This document shows positions 6,458 to 14,276 of a stretch of DNA of 54,787 bases, piece after piece. A model generated the notes under the pieces. It was not told the DNA's origin and searched no databases. It worked only from the letters and a program-made list of their open reading frames with translations. The DNA lies in assembly GCA_017987115.1 (NCBI GenBank), contig JAGNUG010000012.1, positions 1 to 54,787 of the forward strand, given 5' to 3'. Each line of letters opens with the position of its first letter. The first letter of the stretch is position 1. The stretch is from Flavobacteriales bacterium. GTDB lineage: Bacteria > Bacteroidota > Bacteroidia > Flavobacteriales_F > PHOS-HE28. The position numbers and the translations under genes are program-made.

Positions 6458-8911
6458 GTGAAGACCAAGGAGCTGATAAAGGTCACTTGTTACCATTGCG
6501 GGGATCCATGCGTGGATGAACACCGTGTACACGACGGCAAAGACTTCTGCTGCAACGGATGTAAGGTTGTCTACGACCTGCTGAATGAAGCAGGTCTTTG
6601 CGACTATTACGCTCTGGAAGAAAAGCCCGGCGTAAAACAACGCAGTGCGATCGATGAGCAACGCACGGAACTCTTCGAGCTACCGGAAGTGCGGGAACTC
6701 ATTGTGGAATTCAGCGAGGAAGGCATTACGCGGGCCCGGTTCCATGTGCCGCAGATTCATTGCAGTTCGTGCATTTGGTTGTTGGAGAATCTGAATCGCA
6801 TAGAGCCCAACATTTTGCGGTCGCGCGTGTCGTTCACGAACAAGGAACTCACCATCAACTTCCGCGAAACCGGACTACCTCTGCCCAAATTGGTGGCTTT
6901 GTTGCGGCGCATCGGTTATGGCCCGCAACTCACGGCAAGTTCAGGTACCGACCAACAGGCGATAGTGCCACGTATGCTGTACATACGGTTAGGTGTAGCT
7001 GGATTCATTTTCGGCAACACCATGTTGTTGAGCTTTCCGGAATACTTCGGTGCGGATACGGAAGCGGGCCTGAAGACCGGATTCCAATGGCTGATCGTGC
7101 TGTTCTCGTTGCCGGTGGTCTTTTTCCTGAGCACCGATTTCTTCAGTAGTGCATGGGCGGGCATCCGCAGCAGACAAGTGAACATCGACCAACCGATCGC
7201 ACTTGGCATTGTTGCGTTATGGTCGCGCAGTTTATGGGAAGTGATCGCAGGTGTTGGTCCGGGTTATTTCGATTCATTGGCCGGGCTATTGTTCTTCTTG
7301 CTCGTAGGCCGGTGGTACCAAGCGTACACATACAGAGCGTTGCGTTTCGACCGTGCGTTAGAGGATTTTCTGCCGTTGCTCGTATTGCGCAAGACCGCTG
7401 ATGGCGAGGTCCCTGTGCGTGTTGCGGACCTTGCGCCCGGTGATCGCATTGTGATCCGTGACCAGGAACTGGTACCAGTGGATGCGATGCTGTTGGAAGG
7501 CACAGGACATATCGATAACAGCTTTATTACGGGCGAATCGCTCCCCTCTCGCAAGCACATCGGTGATACCATAAAAGCCGGTGGAAGACAACGCGGAGCG
7601 GCGATAGAGTTGGAGGTGTTGCGCACCTTCAACGATAGCCGCTTGAAGAAGCTCTGGGCCGAACAAAGCAGTTTGCAGGACCGACCTGCTATGCCGAAAC
7701 TGATCGACACGGTGGCACGTCGGTTCACGGTCGGCGTGTTGTTGGTTGCAGTGGGTGCCGGTCTGTTCTGGTGGGGCAAGGACCCGGCGCAAGTGTGGTT
7801 GGTGGTAACGGCCGTGCTGATCGTTGCGTGCCCGTGCGCTTTGGCGCTGAGCATGCCATTCGCCTATGGCCACACCATCCGTCTGATGGGCAAGCGTGGC
7901 CTCTTCCTACGCGACACGGAAGTAGTGGAACGCATGGCGCATGCGGATACGGTGGTCTTCGACAAGACGGGGACGTTAACAGCGCGGGAAGCGTATGATG
8001 TCGGTTTTCGGTTGTCGGTTGTTGGTTCCGGGCGGTCGGATGATACACCCGTAGGGGCGCAAGATCTTGCGCCCGTGTTGCATGACCATGCAACCACGGC
8101 GCCATCATCCGAAGACCGGATCCTGATCAAATCGTTGGCACGGAACAGTACGCATCCGTTGAGTGCGGTGTTGTTCAAGGAGATCAAAGGCGAAGTTGCA
8201 AATGCGACCGACGTGGAGGAACATGCGGGGCAAGGCATTGCGGGAAGCGTGAATGGCGTTCCTGTCCGGATCGGTTCCGCAACATTCTGTGGTGGCGAGG
8301 AACAGGCGCGTGGGAACGGTGATGCACATGTACACATCACATTGGGAGGTGTGCATCGCGGACACTACGTGATCCGCAAGCGCGCACGCTCGGGCATTGT
8401 GAACGCCGTGCATGTGCTGCGTAGGAACATGCGTGTTGCATTGCTCACGGGCGATGCCTCCGTTGATGCGGAGCTCACCCAAGCATTTGCTAACGCGACA
8501 GTACGCACGCATTGCTCGCCAGTGGATAAGGGGCAAGCGATCATCGCGGAGCAACAGAACGGTCACCGCGTAGTGATGGTGGGTGATGGATTGAACGACG
8601 CAGGTGCGTTAGCGCAAAGCGATGTGGGCATTACAGTTACGGAGACCACCGCTGCCCTGACCCCGGCCAGCGATGCGATCATGGATGCGCATGCGTTGGA
8701 GCAACTCCCCTACTTCTTACTGATGGCACGCAGGGCACGGCGCATCGTTATTGCCAGTTTGATCATTTCGCTGTGTTACAATATCACTGGCATTGCGTTC
8801 GCGGTCAGTGGGCAACTAACACCGTTGTTCGCCGCCATTCTGATGCCGTTGAGCTCTGTAACGGTGGTCGCTTTTGTAAGTGTGGCCGTTTGGTCGGGGG
8901 CACGGCGGTAG
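6458..8911 (+). CDS. ccoI: Copper-transporting P1B-type ATPase CcoI, with a repeat-derived insertion
   Basis: CcoI/FixI exports copper for cbb3 oxidase assembly. The N-terminus has a Cys-rich metal site (C11, C14, C18, then CCNGC at 31-35) and an HMA domain with CSSC. The core has the membrane CPC motif (C458, P459, C460), the phosphorylated Asp502 in DKTGTLT, the THPLS nucleotide motif and GDGLND (709-714). The start is GTG 6458; no ATG lies close before the Cys motif. Between DKTGTLT and the N-domain helix (KSLARNSTHPLS) there are about 50 residues where I would expect about 20. The excess (roughly residues 515-547) is encoded by palindromic repeat DNA. The gene is 14 kb from the cbb3 operon, next to other copper-related genes. 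Confidence 0.92.
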   Translation: MKTKELIKVTCYHCGDPCVDEHRVHDGKDFCCNGCKVVYDLLNEAGLCDYYALEEKPGVKQRSAIDEQRTELFELPEVRELIVEFSEEGITRARFHVPQIHCSSCIWLLENLNRIEPNILRSRVSFTNKELTINFRETGLPLPKLVALLRRIGYGPQLTASSGTDQQAIVPRMLYIRLGVAGFIFGNTMLLSFPEYFGADTEAGLKTGFQWLIVLFSLPVVFFLSTDFFSSAWAGIRSRQVNIDQPIALGIVALWSRSLWEVIAGVGPGYFDSLAGLLFFLLVGRWYQAYTYRALRFDRALEDFLPLLVLRKTADGEVPVRVADLAPGDRIVIRDQELVPVDAMLLEGTGHIDNSFITGESLPSRKHIGDTIKAGGRQRGAAIELEVLRTFNDSRLKKLWAEQSSLQDRPAMPKLIDTVARRFTVGVLLVAVGAGLFWWGKDPAQVWLVVTAVLIVACPCALALSMPFAYGHTIRLMGKRGLFLRDTEVVERMAHADTVVFDKTGTLTAREAYDVGFRLSVVGSGRSDDTPVGAQDLAPVLHDHATTAPSSEDRILIKSLARNSTHPLSAVLFKEIKGEVANATDVEEHAGQGIAGSVNGVPVRIGSATFCGGEEQARGNGDAHVHITLGGVHRGHYVIRKRARSGIVNAVHVLRRNMRVALLTGDASVDAELTQAFANATVRTHCSPVDKGQAIIAEQQNGHRVVMVGDGLNDAGALAQSDVGITVTETTAALTPASDAIMDAHALEQLPYFLLMARRARRIVIASLIISLCYNITGIAFAVSGQLTPLFAAILMPLSSVTVVAFVSVAVWSGARR
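8049..8074. repeat. Palindromic repeat, copy 2, inside ccoI
   Basis: Positions 8055-8074 are a perfect palindrome (GGGCGCAAGA and its complement), preceded by CCGTAG. It matches copy 1 (332-357, opposite orientation) at 24 of 26 bases, the two differences forming one swapped base pair. It is read in frame as PVGAQDLAP. Just upstream (about 8003-8040) is a CGGTTGTCGGTTGTTGG-like stretch, and just downstream (8075-8099) is a second imperfect hairpin built on GTTGCAT/ATGCAAC, so the whole insert looks like non-coding repeat DNA taken into the gene. Confidence 0.8.
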
Positions 8912-8995
8912 AAGCAAAGGCAGACTTCGTATCAGACCTAGCTACGGACGGGCCACTTATCTCAGTGGATACGAAAGAAGCAATTCACCAACCTA

Positions 8996-9349
8996 TTATT
9001 TCTCCTTAGGGCTCGTATCGCCAGCACAGTATTTCATCCAATTGCTGTACTGCTCCTTGGTGAGAATATGCTCAACCTCGGACAGGATCGTACTACCATC
9101 CGCATTCGAGATAGGATTAGCATCTTTCTTGGCACCGGCCACTTTGCATTCTTCTGCGCACGCTTCCTGCACGAAATTCATGCGCTTCTGTTGGTCGTAG
9201 GTAAGTTCCAACTTTTCCCATATGTGATCCGGAGTACCTAACAAACAGCTTTGTAGTACTTCACCGGACGGCGCTTCATTCGATCCTTGTGCAGCAGATA
9301 TAGAGCTGAACATGCAAACCGTAAGAAAAAGGAGGATGGACTTCCACAT
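8996..9349 (-). CDS. Small periplasmic Cys-containing protein (Spy-like layout), paralogue of 9525-9866
   Basis: ATG at 9349 gives a 117-residue protein with a signal peptide (MWKSILLFLTVCMFSSISAA). The mature part has four Cys in the pattern C-x8-W..L.LTYDQ, AC..EC and KYCAG, plus a second LTKEQY motif. The paired LTxxQ motifs recall Spy/CpxP periplasmic proteins, but the conserved Cys residues do not belong to that family. The gene at 9525-9866 shares the same Cys, Trp and LTxDQ positions and is divergently transcribed. Position between a copper ATPase and a multicopper oxidase suggests a metal or redox role, which is inference. The alternative start at 9370 would place extra residues before the signal. 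Confidence 0.72.
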   Translation of the reverse strand: MWKSILLFLTVCMFSSISAAQGSNEAPSGEVLQSCLLGTPDHIWEKLELTYDQQKRMNFVQEACAEECKVAGAKKDANPISNADGSTILSEVEHILTKEQYSNWMKYCAGDTSPKEK

Positions 9350-9455
9350 GCTATTCTGACTAACGATCATTCAAAGCTTATCGCAAAATACGGACCATAG
9401 CCCCAATACACCTGCGAACACAACCAGTAGTTATTCACATTTTCACGTAAGCCTT

Positions 9456-9473
9456 ATCAGCCATTAAGCTGAT
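9456..9473. promoter_or_regulatory. Inverted repeat between the divergent Cys-protein genes
   Basis: ATCAGC-N6-GCTGAT is a perfect six-base inverted repeat in the 175-base divergent intergenic region, 52 bases before the plus-strand ATG at 9525. It could be an operator that controls both paralogues. Repeats of this length arise easily by chance, so support is weak. Confidence 0.3.
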
Positions 9474-9524
9474 CACCTGATATATACCCATACAATTTGA
9501 AGGATAGTGTCGTACCTTCAGCCT

Positions 9525-9866
9525 ATGCGAAACCAACTGCTCATTCTTGCATTCGTGCTCGGCATACCGGGCTCGCTGCTTGCTCAGGACAGAGAGGATC
9601 TGTCGGCCCCTGACCCAACCTGTATCTTATCAACCGACAAGGAAACATGGATGTCCTTAGGACTTACCACGGACCAGCTCCATGCCGTAGAAGGATTACA
9701 GACCGCTTGTGAAACGGATTGTACCATGCACAAGAGATCCACGAACCAGGAGGTTGCCATACCATCCACGATCGAGGACTATCAGGAAAAGATCTTGAAA
9801 GTGATCGGTGAGGAGAAGTATATCCAATGGTTGAAGTGGTGCGCGAATAGACCGGCGAAGGGGTAA
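9525..9866 (+). CDS. Small periplasmic Cys-containing protein (Spy-like layout), paralogue of 8996-9349
   Basis: The 113-residue product begins with a signal peptide (MRNQLLILAFVLGIPGSLLA). The mature part shows the same plan as its divergent neighbour: CILSTDKETWMSLGLTTDQ, AC..DC, a charged middle, then EEKYIQWLKWCA. All four Cys positions are shared, which suggests two disulfides or a metal site. The start ATG 9525 is chosen because the signal peptide begins there; an upstream in-frame start at 9507 adds only six residues. Function unknown. The gene is convergent with the multicopper oxidase gene, 68 bases away. Confidence 0.72.
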   Translation: MRNQLLILAFVLGIPGSLLAQDREDLSAPDPTCILSTDKETWMSLGLTTDQLHAVEGLQTACETDCTMHKRSTNQEVAIPSTIEDYQEKILKVIGEEKYIQWLKWCANRPAKG

Positions 9867-9934
9867 GGTGGGGTTCGGAGACACCTGTACCTTCGACTCA
9901 ACGGGTCCACCGAACGGTGAGTAGCGTGCAAACC

Positions 9935-11593
9935 TTACTTCACCACCCGCACACTTGCGGACCACGTTCCATTATGTAGTTGGAGCAGGTAGACACCGGA
10001 GGGAAGTTCACCGACGGTGATATTTCCTTTTGTATGTGATTCCGCGATCTTGTTGCGCACCACCCTACCGGTCATATCCAACAAGCGGTACCCATCGACC
10101 GGCTGATCCGATGTGTATTCCAGCACGTCGTTGACCGGGTTCGGAAAAACGGTCACGGACGTGGATACATCCAGATCCGACACACCCAACGTTGGGTCCA
10201 CTACGATGAACTGCAGCATCATCATATTATCCTCGTGCAGCAGGTTATGACAGTGGTACATGAAAGGCCAGCCTTCCGTGGTGTGGTTGAATTGCATGAT
10301 GACGCGCACACTTTCACCAGCATCAACCAACACGACATCTTTCGCGCCACGCTCCACTTCTGCAGGTGGCAGGCCATCGCGATCCAACACCCAGAATGAG
10401 GTACCGTGCACATGCATGGGGTGTGCCATATTGGAATAGTTCTGGAACTTCCAGATCTCCGTGGCTCCCAGCGTTACTGTGTCGTTCACCACGTCGATAT
10501 CGAACATCTGTCCGTTGATCGAGAACATGCCCATGCCTACCATTCCATTACCCGTGAGGTTCTTGTTCCGAGTGAGCGCGGCTTGTGTTTCAGGAATTGG
10601 CTGCGCCGTTCCAAGTGTTGCTGGAATGGCGGTTACAGGTGTAGCTGTTGATGCAGTTACACGGATGCGCAACACATCGAAATCGATACCGTTCAATGTG
10701 CTGCTCTCCCATAGGATATTACCCGAACCGGGAACCGTGTTCGGTAGTTCGCTACCATAGCTCGTAAGCATCAAACTATCTCCTTGCATGCCTGAGAGAT
10801 CGAGGAGGATCTCTGCGCGTTCGCCGTTGCTCAAGGAAAGCCGGTCCACATTTGCCGGTGCATTCAGCAGCCCTGCATCGCCAGCAATAACGCTGAATGT
10901 GCGACCATCATCGAACCCCAGCTTGTATACGCGGGAATTGGACCCATTCAGCAAACGGAGCCGTACAACTTGGGCCGGGCATTCCAAATAAGGGTGCGGC
11001 GTTCCGTTCACCATCACCGAGTCCCCGTACGGACCTAGAGCGAATTCGCCTGTTGCCAAGAACCGGCGGTCCTGTATCACCACGGGGATATCGTCAACAC
11101 CATAGGTACGTGGCAGGTCCAACGCGGCTTCCTCGGGATCCTGTACGATGATCATCCCGGCAATGCCTTTGGTTGCTTGAACGGCGGTGATCATATGTGG
11201 ATGCGGATGGTACCAATAGGTGCCTGCGGGATTCACGACTTTGTATTTCAGGTCCCAGGACTCGCCGGGGAGGATCTCACGAGGAGGTCCACCATCCATG
11301 ATCCCCGGCACATGCATTCCATGCCAGTGCATATTCGTAAGTTGAGGAAGCTCGTTGGTAACACGGAACCGAGCAGTATCGCCTTGATGCATTATCAACG
11401 TAGGACCCAAGTAATCTCCGTTCACACCGAATGTTGTTGTGTTGATCCCGGGGTAGAACTGGTGTTGATGATCATCCACCAACAGGTTGAACGTATCCAC
11501 ATCCAAGGCAGGCGGAATAGGAAGTGGCTGAAGGACCTGCCCGTTGAGCGCTGAAACAAATAGAAATGCCAGAGTAATGCTTATCGCTTTCAT
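9935..11593 (-). CDS. Multicopper oxidase with type IX secretion sorting domain
   Basis: From ATG 11593 the 552-residue protein has a signal peptide (MKAISITLAFLFVSALNG) and three cupredoxin domains. All four copper-binding clusters are visible: HWHGMH, YWYHPHPHM, HPMHVHGTSFW and HCHNLLHEDNMM, so the type 1 and trinuclear sites look intact. The last 80 residues (from FPNPVNDVLEY to GVYLLQLHN and SVRVVK) form a type A C-terminal sorting domain, so the enzyme is exported through the type IX system. CueO-like copper oxidation or an oxidase for organic substrates are both possible. The frame continues upstream to 11794, but that part reads through the promoter and is not believed. A CRP/FNR-type box precedes the gene. 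Confidence 0.92.
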   Translation of the reverse strand: MKAISITLAFLFVSALNGQVLQPLPIPPALDVDTFNLLVDDHQHQFYPGINTTTFGVNGDYLGPTLIMHQGDTARFRVTNELPQLTNMHWHGMHVPGIMDGGPPREILPGESWDLKYKVVNPAGTYWYHPHPHMITAVQATKGIAGMIIVQDPEEAALDLPRTYGVDDIPVVIQDRRFLATGEFALGPYGDSVMVNGTPHPYLECPAQVVRLRLLNGSNSRVYKLGFDDGRTFSVIAGDAGLLNAPANVDRLSLSNGERAEILLDLSGMQGDSLMLTSYGSELPNTVPGSGNILWESSTLNGIDFDVLRIRVTASTATPVTAIPATLGTAQPIPETQAALTRNKNLTGNGMVGMGMFSINGQMFDIDVVNDTVTLGATEIWKFQNYSNMAHPMHVHGTSFWVLDRDGLPPAEVERGAKDVVLVDAGESVRVIMQFNHTTEGWPFMYHCHNLLHEDNMMMLQFIVVDPTLGVSDLDVSTSVTVFPNPVNDVLEYTSDQPVDGYRLLDMTGRVVRNKIAESHTKGNITVGELPSGVYLLQLHNGTWSASVRVVK

Positions 11594-11618
11594 GTTCGCC
11601 GTATGAATTCCAATGGGC

Positions 11619-11660
11619 CAAATTAAATGGGTGTAACGGTGTGATCCATGACGGTCGTCA
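11619..11660 (-). promoter_or_regulatory. Candidate CRP/FNR-type activated promoter of the multicopper oxidase
   Basis: TGAC-N4-GTCA at 11649-11660 (extended by A/T to ATGACggtcGTCAT) is a perfect palindrome. On the minus strand, 22 bases separate it from TTAATTTG (11626-11619), one mismatch from the TAnnTTTG -7 element. That puts the box centre about 40-41 bases before the likely transcription start, the class II activator position. The same box occurs at 22788-22799 and 30066-30077. Confidence 0.5.
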
Positions 11661-11781
11661 TCGATGCGGATCCATATCGCGAACACATGATGAAGGTCAT
11701 AGTTGGAGCGAATGGATCGTGATAAATTGTTAGTCCGTGTGCATAGGTAGATGCACCGTACGATCAGAACAAGAACAAGCC

Positions 11782-12309
11782 ATGGGCAGACCAAGAACGA
11801 AACGGGAATTACTGGACCTCAGTGAATGGAATTTCGAGAAATTGAATGAGCTGGTAGACAGTTATTCCAATGGGGTACAATTAGCAGAATTTCCACCTGG
11901 GACGATGAACAGGAACATCCGCGATATATTGGCTCATCTGCACCATTGGCATATCCTGTTCCAGGAATGGTACAAGGCGGGCATGGCGGGCAAGCAACCT
12001 GAAATGCCTGCGAAGGGATTTACCTGGGCCACTGTCCCGGCGCTCAACAAAGTGATCTGGAACACCTATCACGAACATGAGCTGGATCATGTACGCCGCA
12101 TGTTGGGCAAGTCATTCAACCAAGTACGCGCACTGATCAATGCCCACAGCAATGAGGAACTCTTCACTAAGCAACAGTACGGATGGACCGGAAGTACATC
12201 GCTAGGTTCGTATTTGGTTTCTACGACAAGCAGTCATTACGACTGGGCATACAAACTTATCCGGAAGGCGAAACGTGGTTCATTGAGGAGAATTACATCC
12301 AGCGCGTGA
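11782..12309 (+). CDS. ClbS/DfsB family four-helix bundle protein (DUF1706)
   Basis: The 175-residue protein starts MGRPRTKRELLDLSEWNFEK, the ClbS/DfsB opening, and keeps FPPGTMNRNIRDILAHLHHWH and the late GWTGSTSLGSYLVSTTSSHYDWA segment. The family is related to DinB-like helical bundles. ClbS itself protects cells by hydrolysing the colibactin cyclopropane, but most members have unknown substrates. Start ATG 11782 is chosen over the frame start at 11737, which adds a poor N-terminus. It is divergent from the multicopper oxidase (188-base gap) and convergent with the next gene (39-base gap). Confidence 0.85.
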   Translation: MGRPRTKRELLDLSEWNFEKLNELVDSYSNGVQLAEFPPGTMNRNIRDILAHLHHWHILFQEWYKAGMAGKQPEMPAKGFTWATVPALNKVIWNTYHEHELDHVRRMLGKSFNQVRALINAHSNEELFTKQQYGWTGSTSLGSYLVSTTSSHYDWAYKLIRKAKRGSLRRITSSA

Positions 12310-12348
12310 AGGATGATCCGTGGTTCTCAGTATTCCTTCTGCGGTGAA

Positions 12349-13269
12349 CTACTCTACGACCACGCGGAAGGAAGATGGATCCGTTCCTTGCGGTAACAAT
12401 TGGACCGCATACACACCGGAATGCCAGCTGCTGCAGTTGATCCGTTGCTGTAGAACTTGGCCACGGTATGCTTCCCTACCGAATACATCGTATGCCACGA
12501 ATCCGAGAAACCCATTCATAGGAACACTTAAGTTGATCATATCCGTGGCCGGATTCGGGAACACGCTGATGTGCTGCGGTCCCGGAATAGCACTAACAGA
12601 AGTAGTAAGGTCACAGACATCCTGACCGAATGGGTAAATGGATGCACCCATAACGCTATGGCAATTCAGTTCATCGAACCATTCAAAAGGTGGTGCTAAC
12701 GCACCCACCACCGGGTTAAGTCCATAGCTTGTACCCACGCCTTCGATGATATCAACGAAAGGCGGATCATTGGGGCCAATGGCTATCTGCCAGGTGCGGT
12801 ACCAACCATCATTCAGCTCCATGCTATCCAGTGATACCACGTACAATTGCTGGCCGAGGCTGAGCAGAGAGGGCGGATAAGGACCCACGGTGAGGTTGAA
12901 GTCGAGGAATAAACTCTCAGTCGAGTTGATCCGTGCGTAGACCCGCCTGCTGAAAATATCCTGTCTAAAATAAAGCAGATCGACCTCCGTTTCGTTGTAC
13001 GCGTATGAATTCTGTGGAGCCATGACCTGCTCTGCAAAACAATTACCGCGTCTCAATAGGCGATGATACAACGTTCCTAGAATGGTGGTATCGGCTCCGA
13101 ACGTGATGGTCCGTGTACAGGTTACCCATAGCATACCTTGGGCGTTCGCATCCAGCCAGCTATGGGTTTCCATCCAACCTGCATCGCTTTCCGGGAAGGG
13201 CCTGTACGGTGATTGCGCAACTGTTGCAAACGCCGATACGATCAGAATGAATACATGGAACGAACGCAT
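12349..13269 (-). CDS. Secreted protein with type IX sorting domain, unknown function
   Basis: ATG 13269 gives 306 residues with a signal peptide (MRSFHVFILIVSAFATVAQ). The central part has no domain I recognise (it contains YHRLLRRGNCFAEQ and VGTSYGLNPVVG). It resembles the many Bacteroidota proteins with a repeated style of measured-value text ending in a sorting tail. The end, HISVFPNPATDMINLS to SSWHSGVYAVQLL, is a type A sorting domain. It is therefore predicted to reach the cell surface or medium. The frame start at 13293 would put eight residues ahead of the signal and is less likely. Confidence 0.8.
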   Translation of the reverse strand: MRSFHVFILIVSAFATVAQSPYRPFPESDAGWMETHSWLDANAQGMLWVTCTRTITFGADTTILGTLYHRLLRRGNCFAEQVMAPQNSYAYNETEVDLLYFRQDIFSRRVYARINSTESLFLDFNLTVGPYPPSLLSLGQQLYVVSLDSMELNDGWYRTWQIAIGPNDPPFVDIIEGVGTSYGLNPVVGALAPPFEWFDELNCHSVMGASIYPFGQDVCDLTTSVSAIPGPQHISVFPNPATDMINLSVPMNGFLGFVAYDVFGREAYRGQVLQQRINCSSWHSGVYAVQLLPQGTDPSSFRVVVE

Positions 13270-13461
13270 GGCGATGGGTCTTTCTTTGGACACGGAAACA
13301 GCCTACATATTGCTTGCGAAAGTCAGTTCATTGCAGCTGCAACTTCGCGCATACGAACCTAAAGATAAAGCTAAGGATCTTGACCGCACAATGCGCTTAA
13401 TTGTTGCAATGATCGCGTTCAAAGAAGAGCTGTTCGGAATAGCCACAAACTTAACGCTCTG

Positions 13462-13498
13462 AAAAAAGAACGAGAAGCCTCAATGCGACCTCTCGTTC
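13462..13498 (-). terminator. Rho-independent terminator of the 13526-14095 gene
   Basis: An 8-base stem GAACGAGA (13468-13475) pairs with TCTCGTTC (13491-13498). Read on the minus strand, the hairpin is followed by TTCTTTTTTCAG. It lies 28 bases beyond the stop of the minus-strand lipoprotein gene. Confidence 0.7.
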
Positions 13499-13525
13499 CT
13501 ATTACAGCTGGTGGGTTAAGCCACT

Positions 13526-14095
13526 CTATCTACCTTTTTCTCCGGCTGCAGGCGGTTTGGTGCCGAGCTGATGGTAGACCGAGAGCCTGTCATAGTACGT
13601 ATATGACTTGGTGATCTTTCCACCTTCGACACGCGCGTCATAGAAGAAGGGTACTTTGTATGGTTTCCCGGTGGCTTTGTCCGTGGCCGAATAATTACCC
13701 CAGAAATGCACCCAGTCACCGGCATATTCGTCGCCTGCGGCAACGGTCACACATTCTGCGAACACCTTTTCGAACTTTTGGTCAGAGCGTGTTGAATCAT
13801 TCTTCATCCAAATCTTAATAATGCCCTCCACATCCGAGGAATCCGGCGGAGTGAACGTATTGTTCGCATAAAAACCAGGCGCAACTGAAGCTCGAAGTGC
13901 TGCGGCATCGGCCTTTGCCAAAGCATTCAAGTAACCCTCAACAACGGCGATATTATCATCAGCCGTGGCAGGAATGGATGAAAGAGGGTGTACGAAATGT
14001 TCCTCTACCGCAGGGCAAGGAGCTGGTGGTGCAGAACAGGCCATCAATAACAAGCTCGGCAATGCAAGCGAAAAAACGATCATTTGAAACTTCAT
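13526..14095 (-). CDS. Lipoprotein with SnoaL/NTF2-like domain
   Basis: The start ATG 14095 gives MKFQMIVFSLALPSLLLMAC with a lipobox Cys at residue 20. After a linker, residues 48-180 show an NTF2-like plan: VVEGYLNALAKADAAALRASVAPGFYANN, a central GIIKIWMKN helix, and strands ending FFYDARVEGGKITKSYTYYDRLSV. NTF2-like folds serve as small enzymes or binding modules, so no specific activity is claimed. An inverted repeat GAACAT-N5-ATGTTC (14126-14142) sits 31 bases upstream. A terminator follows the gene. Confidence 0.75.
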   Translation of the reverse strand: MKFQMIVFSLALPSLLLMACSAPPAPCPAVEEHFVHPLSSIPATADDNIAVVEGYLNALAKADAAALRASVAPGFYANNTFTPPDSSDVEGIIKIWMKNDSTRSDQKFEKVFAECVTVAAGDEYAGDWVHFWGNYSATDKATGKPYKVPFFYDARVEGGKITKSYTYYDRLSVYHQLGTKPPAAGEKGR

Positions 14096-14276
14096 AGGAA
14101 AGAGGTATTTGAGGTGAATAATGGTGAACATGACAAATGTTCGCAGTCTCGAATATACGACACCTCGTATTTATACCAGTTCTGCGGGCTGGAACCAAGA
14201 GATCCAAAGCTATCCTCATTGCATCAGCGCCAAATAGCGGGAATTAAAATGATGGATCGACCACCAAATGAATTCT

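Noticed and set aside
13082-13462. 126-codon plus-strand ORF
   Set aside because: Its first half is antisense to the sorted secreted protein gene. The rest has no family match, and the terminator of the opposite gene lies just beyond it.
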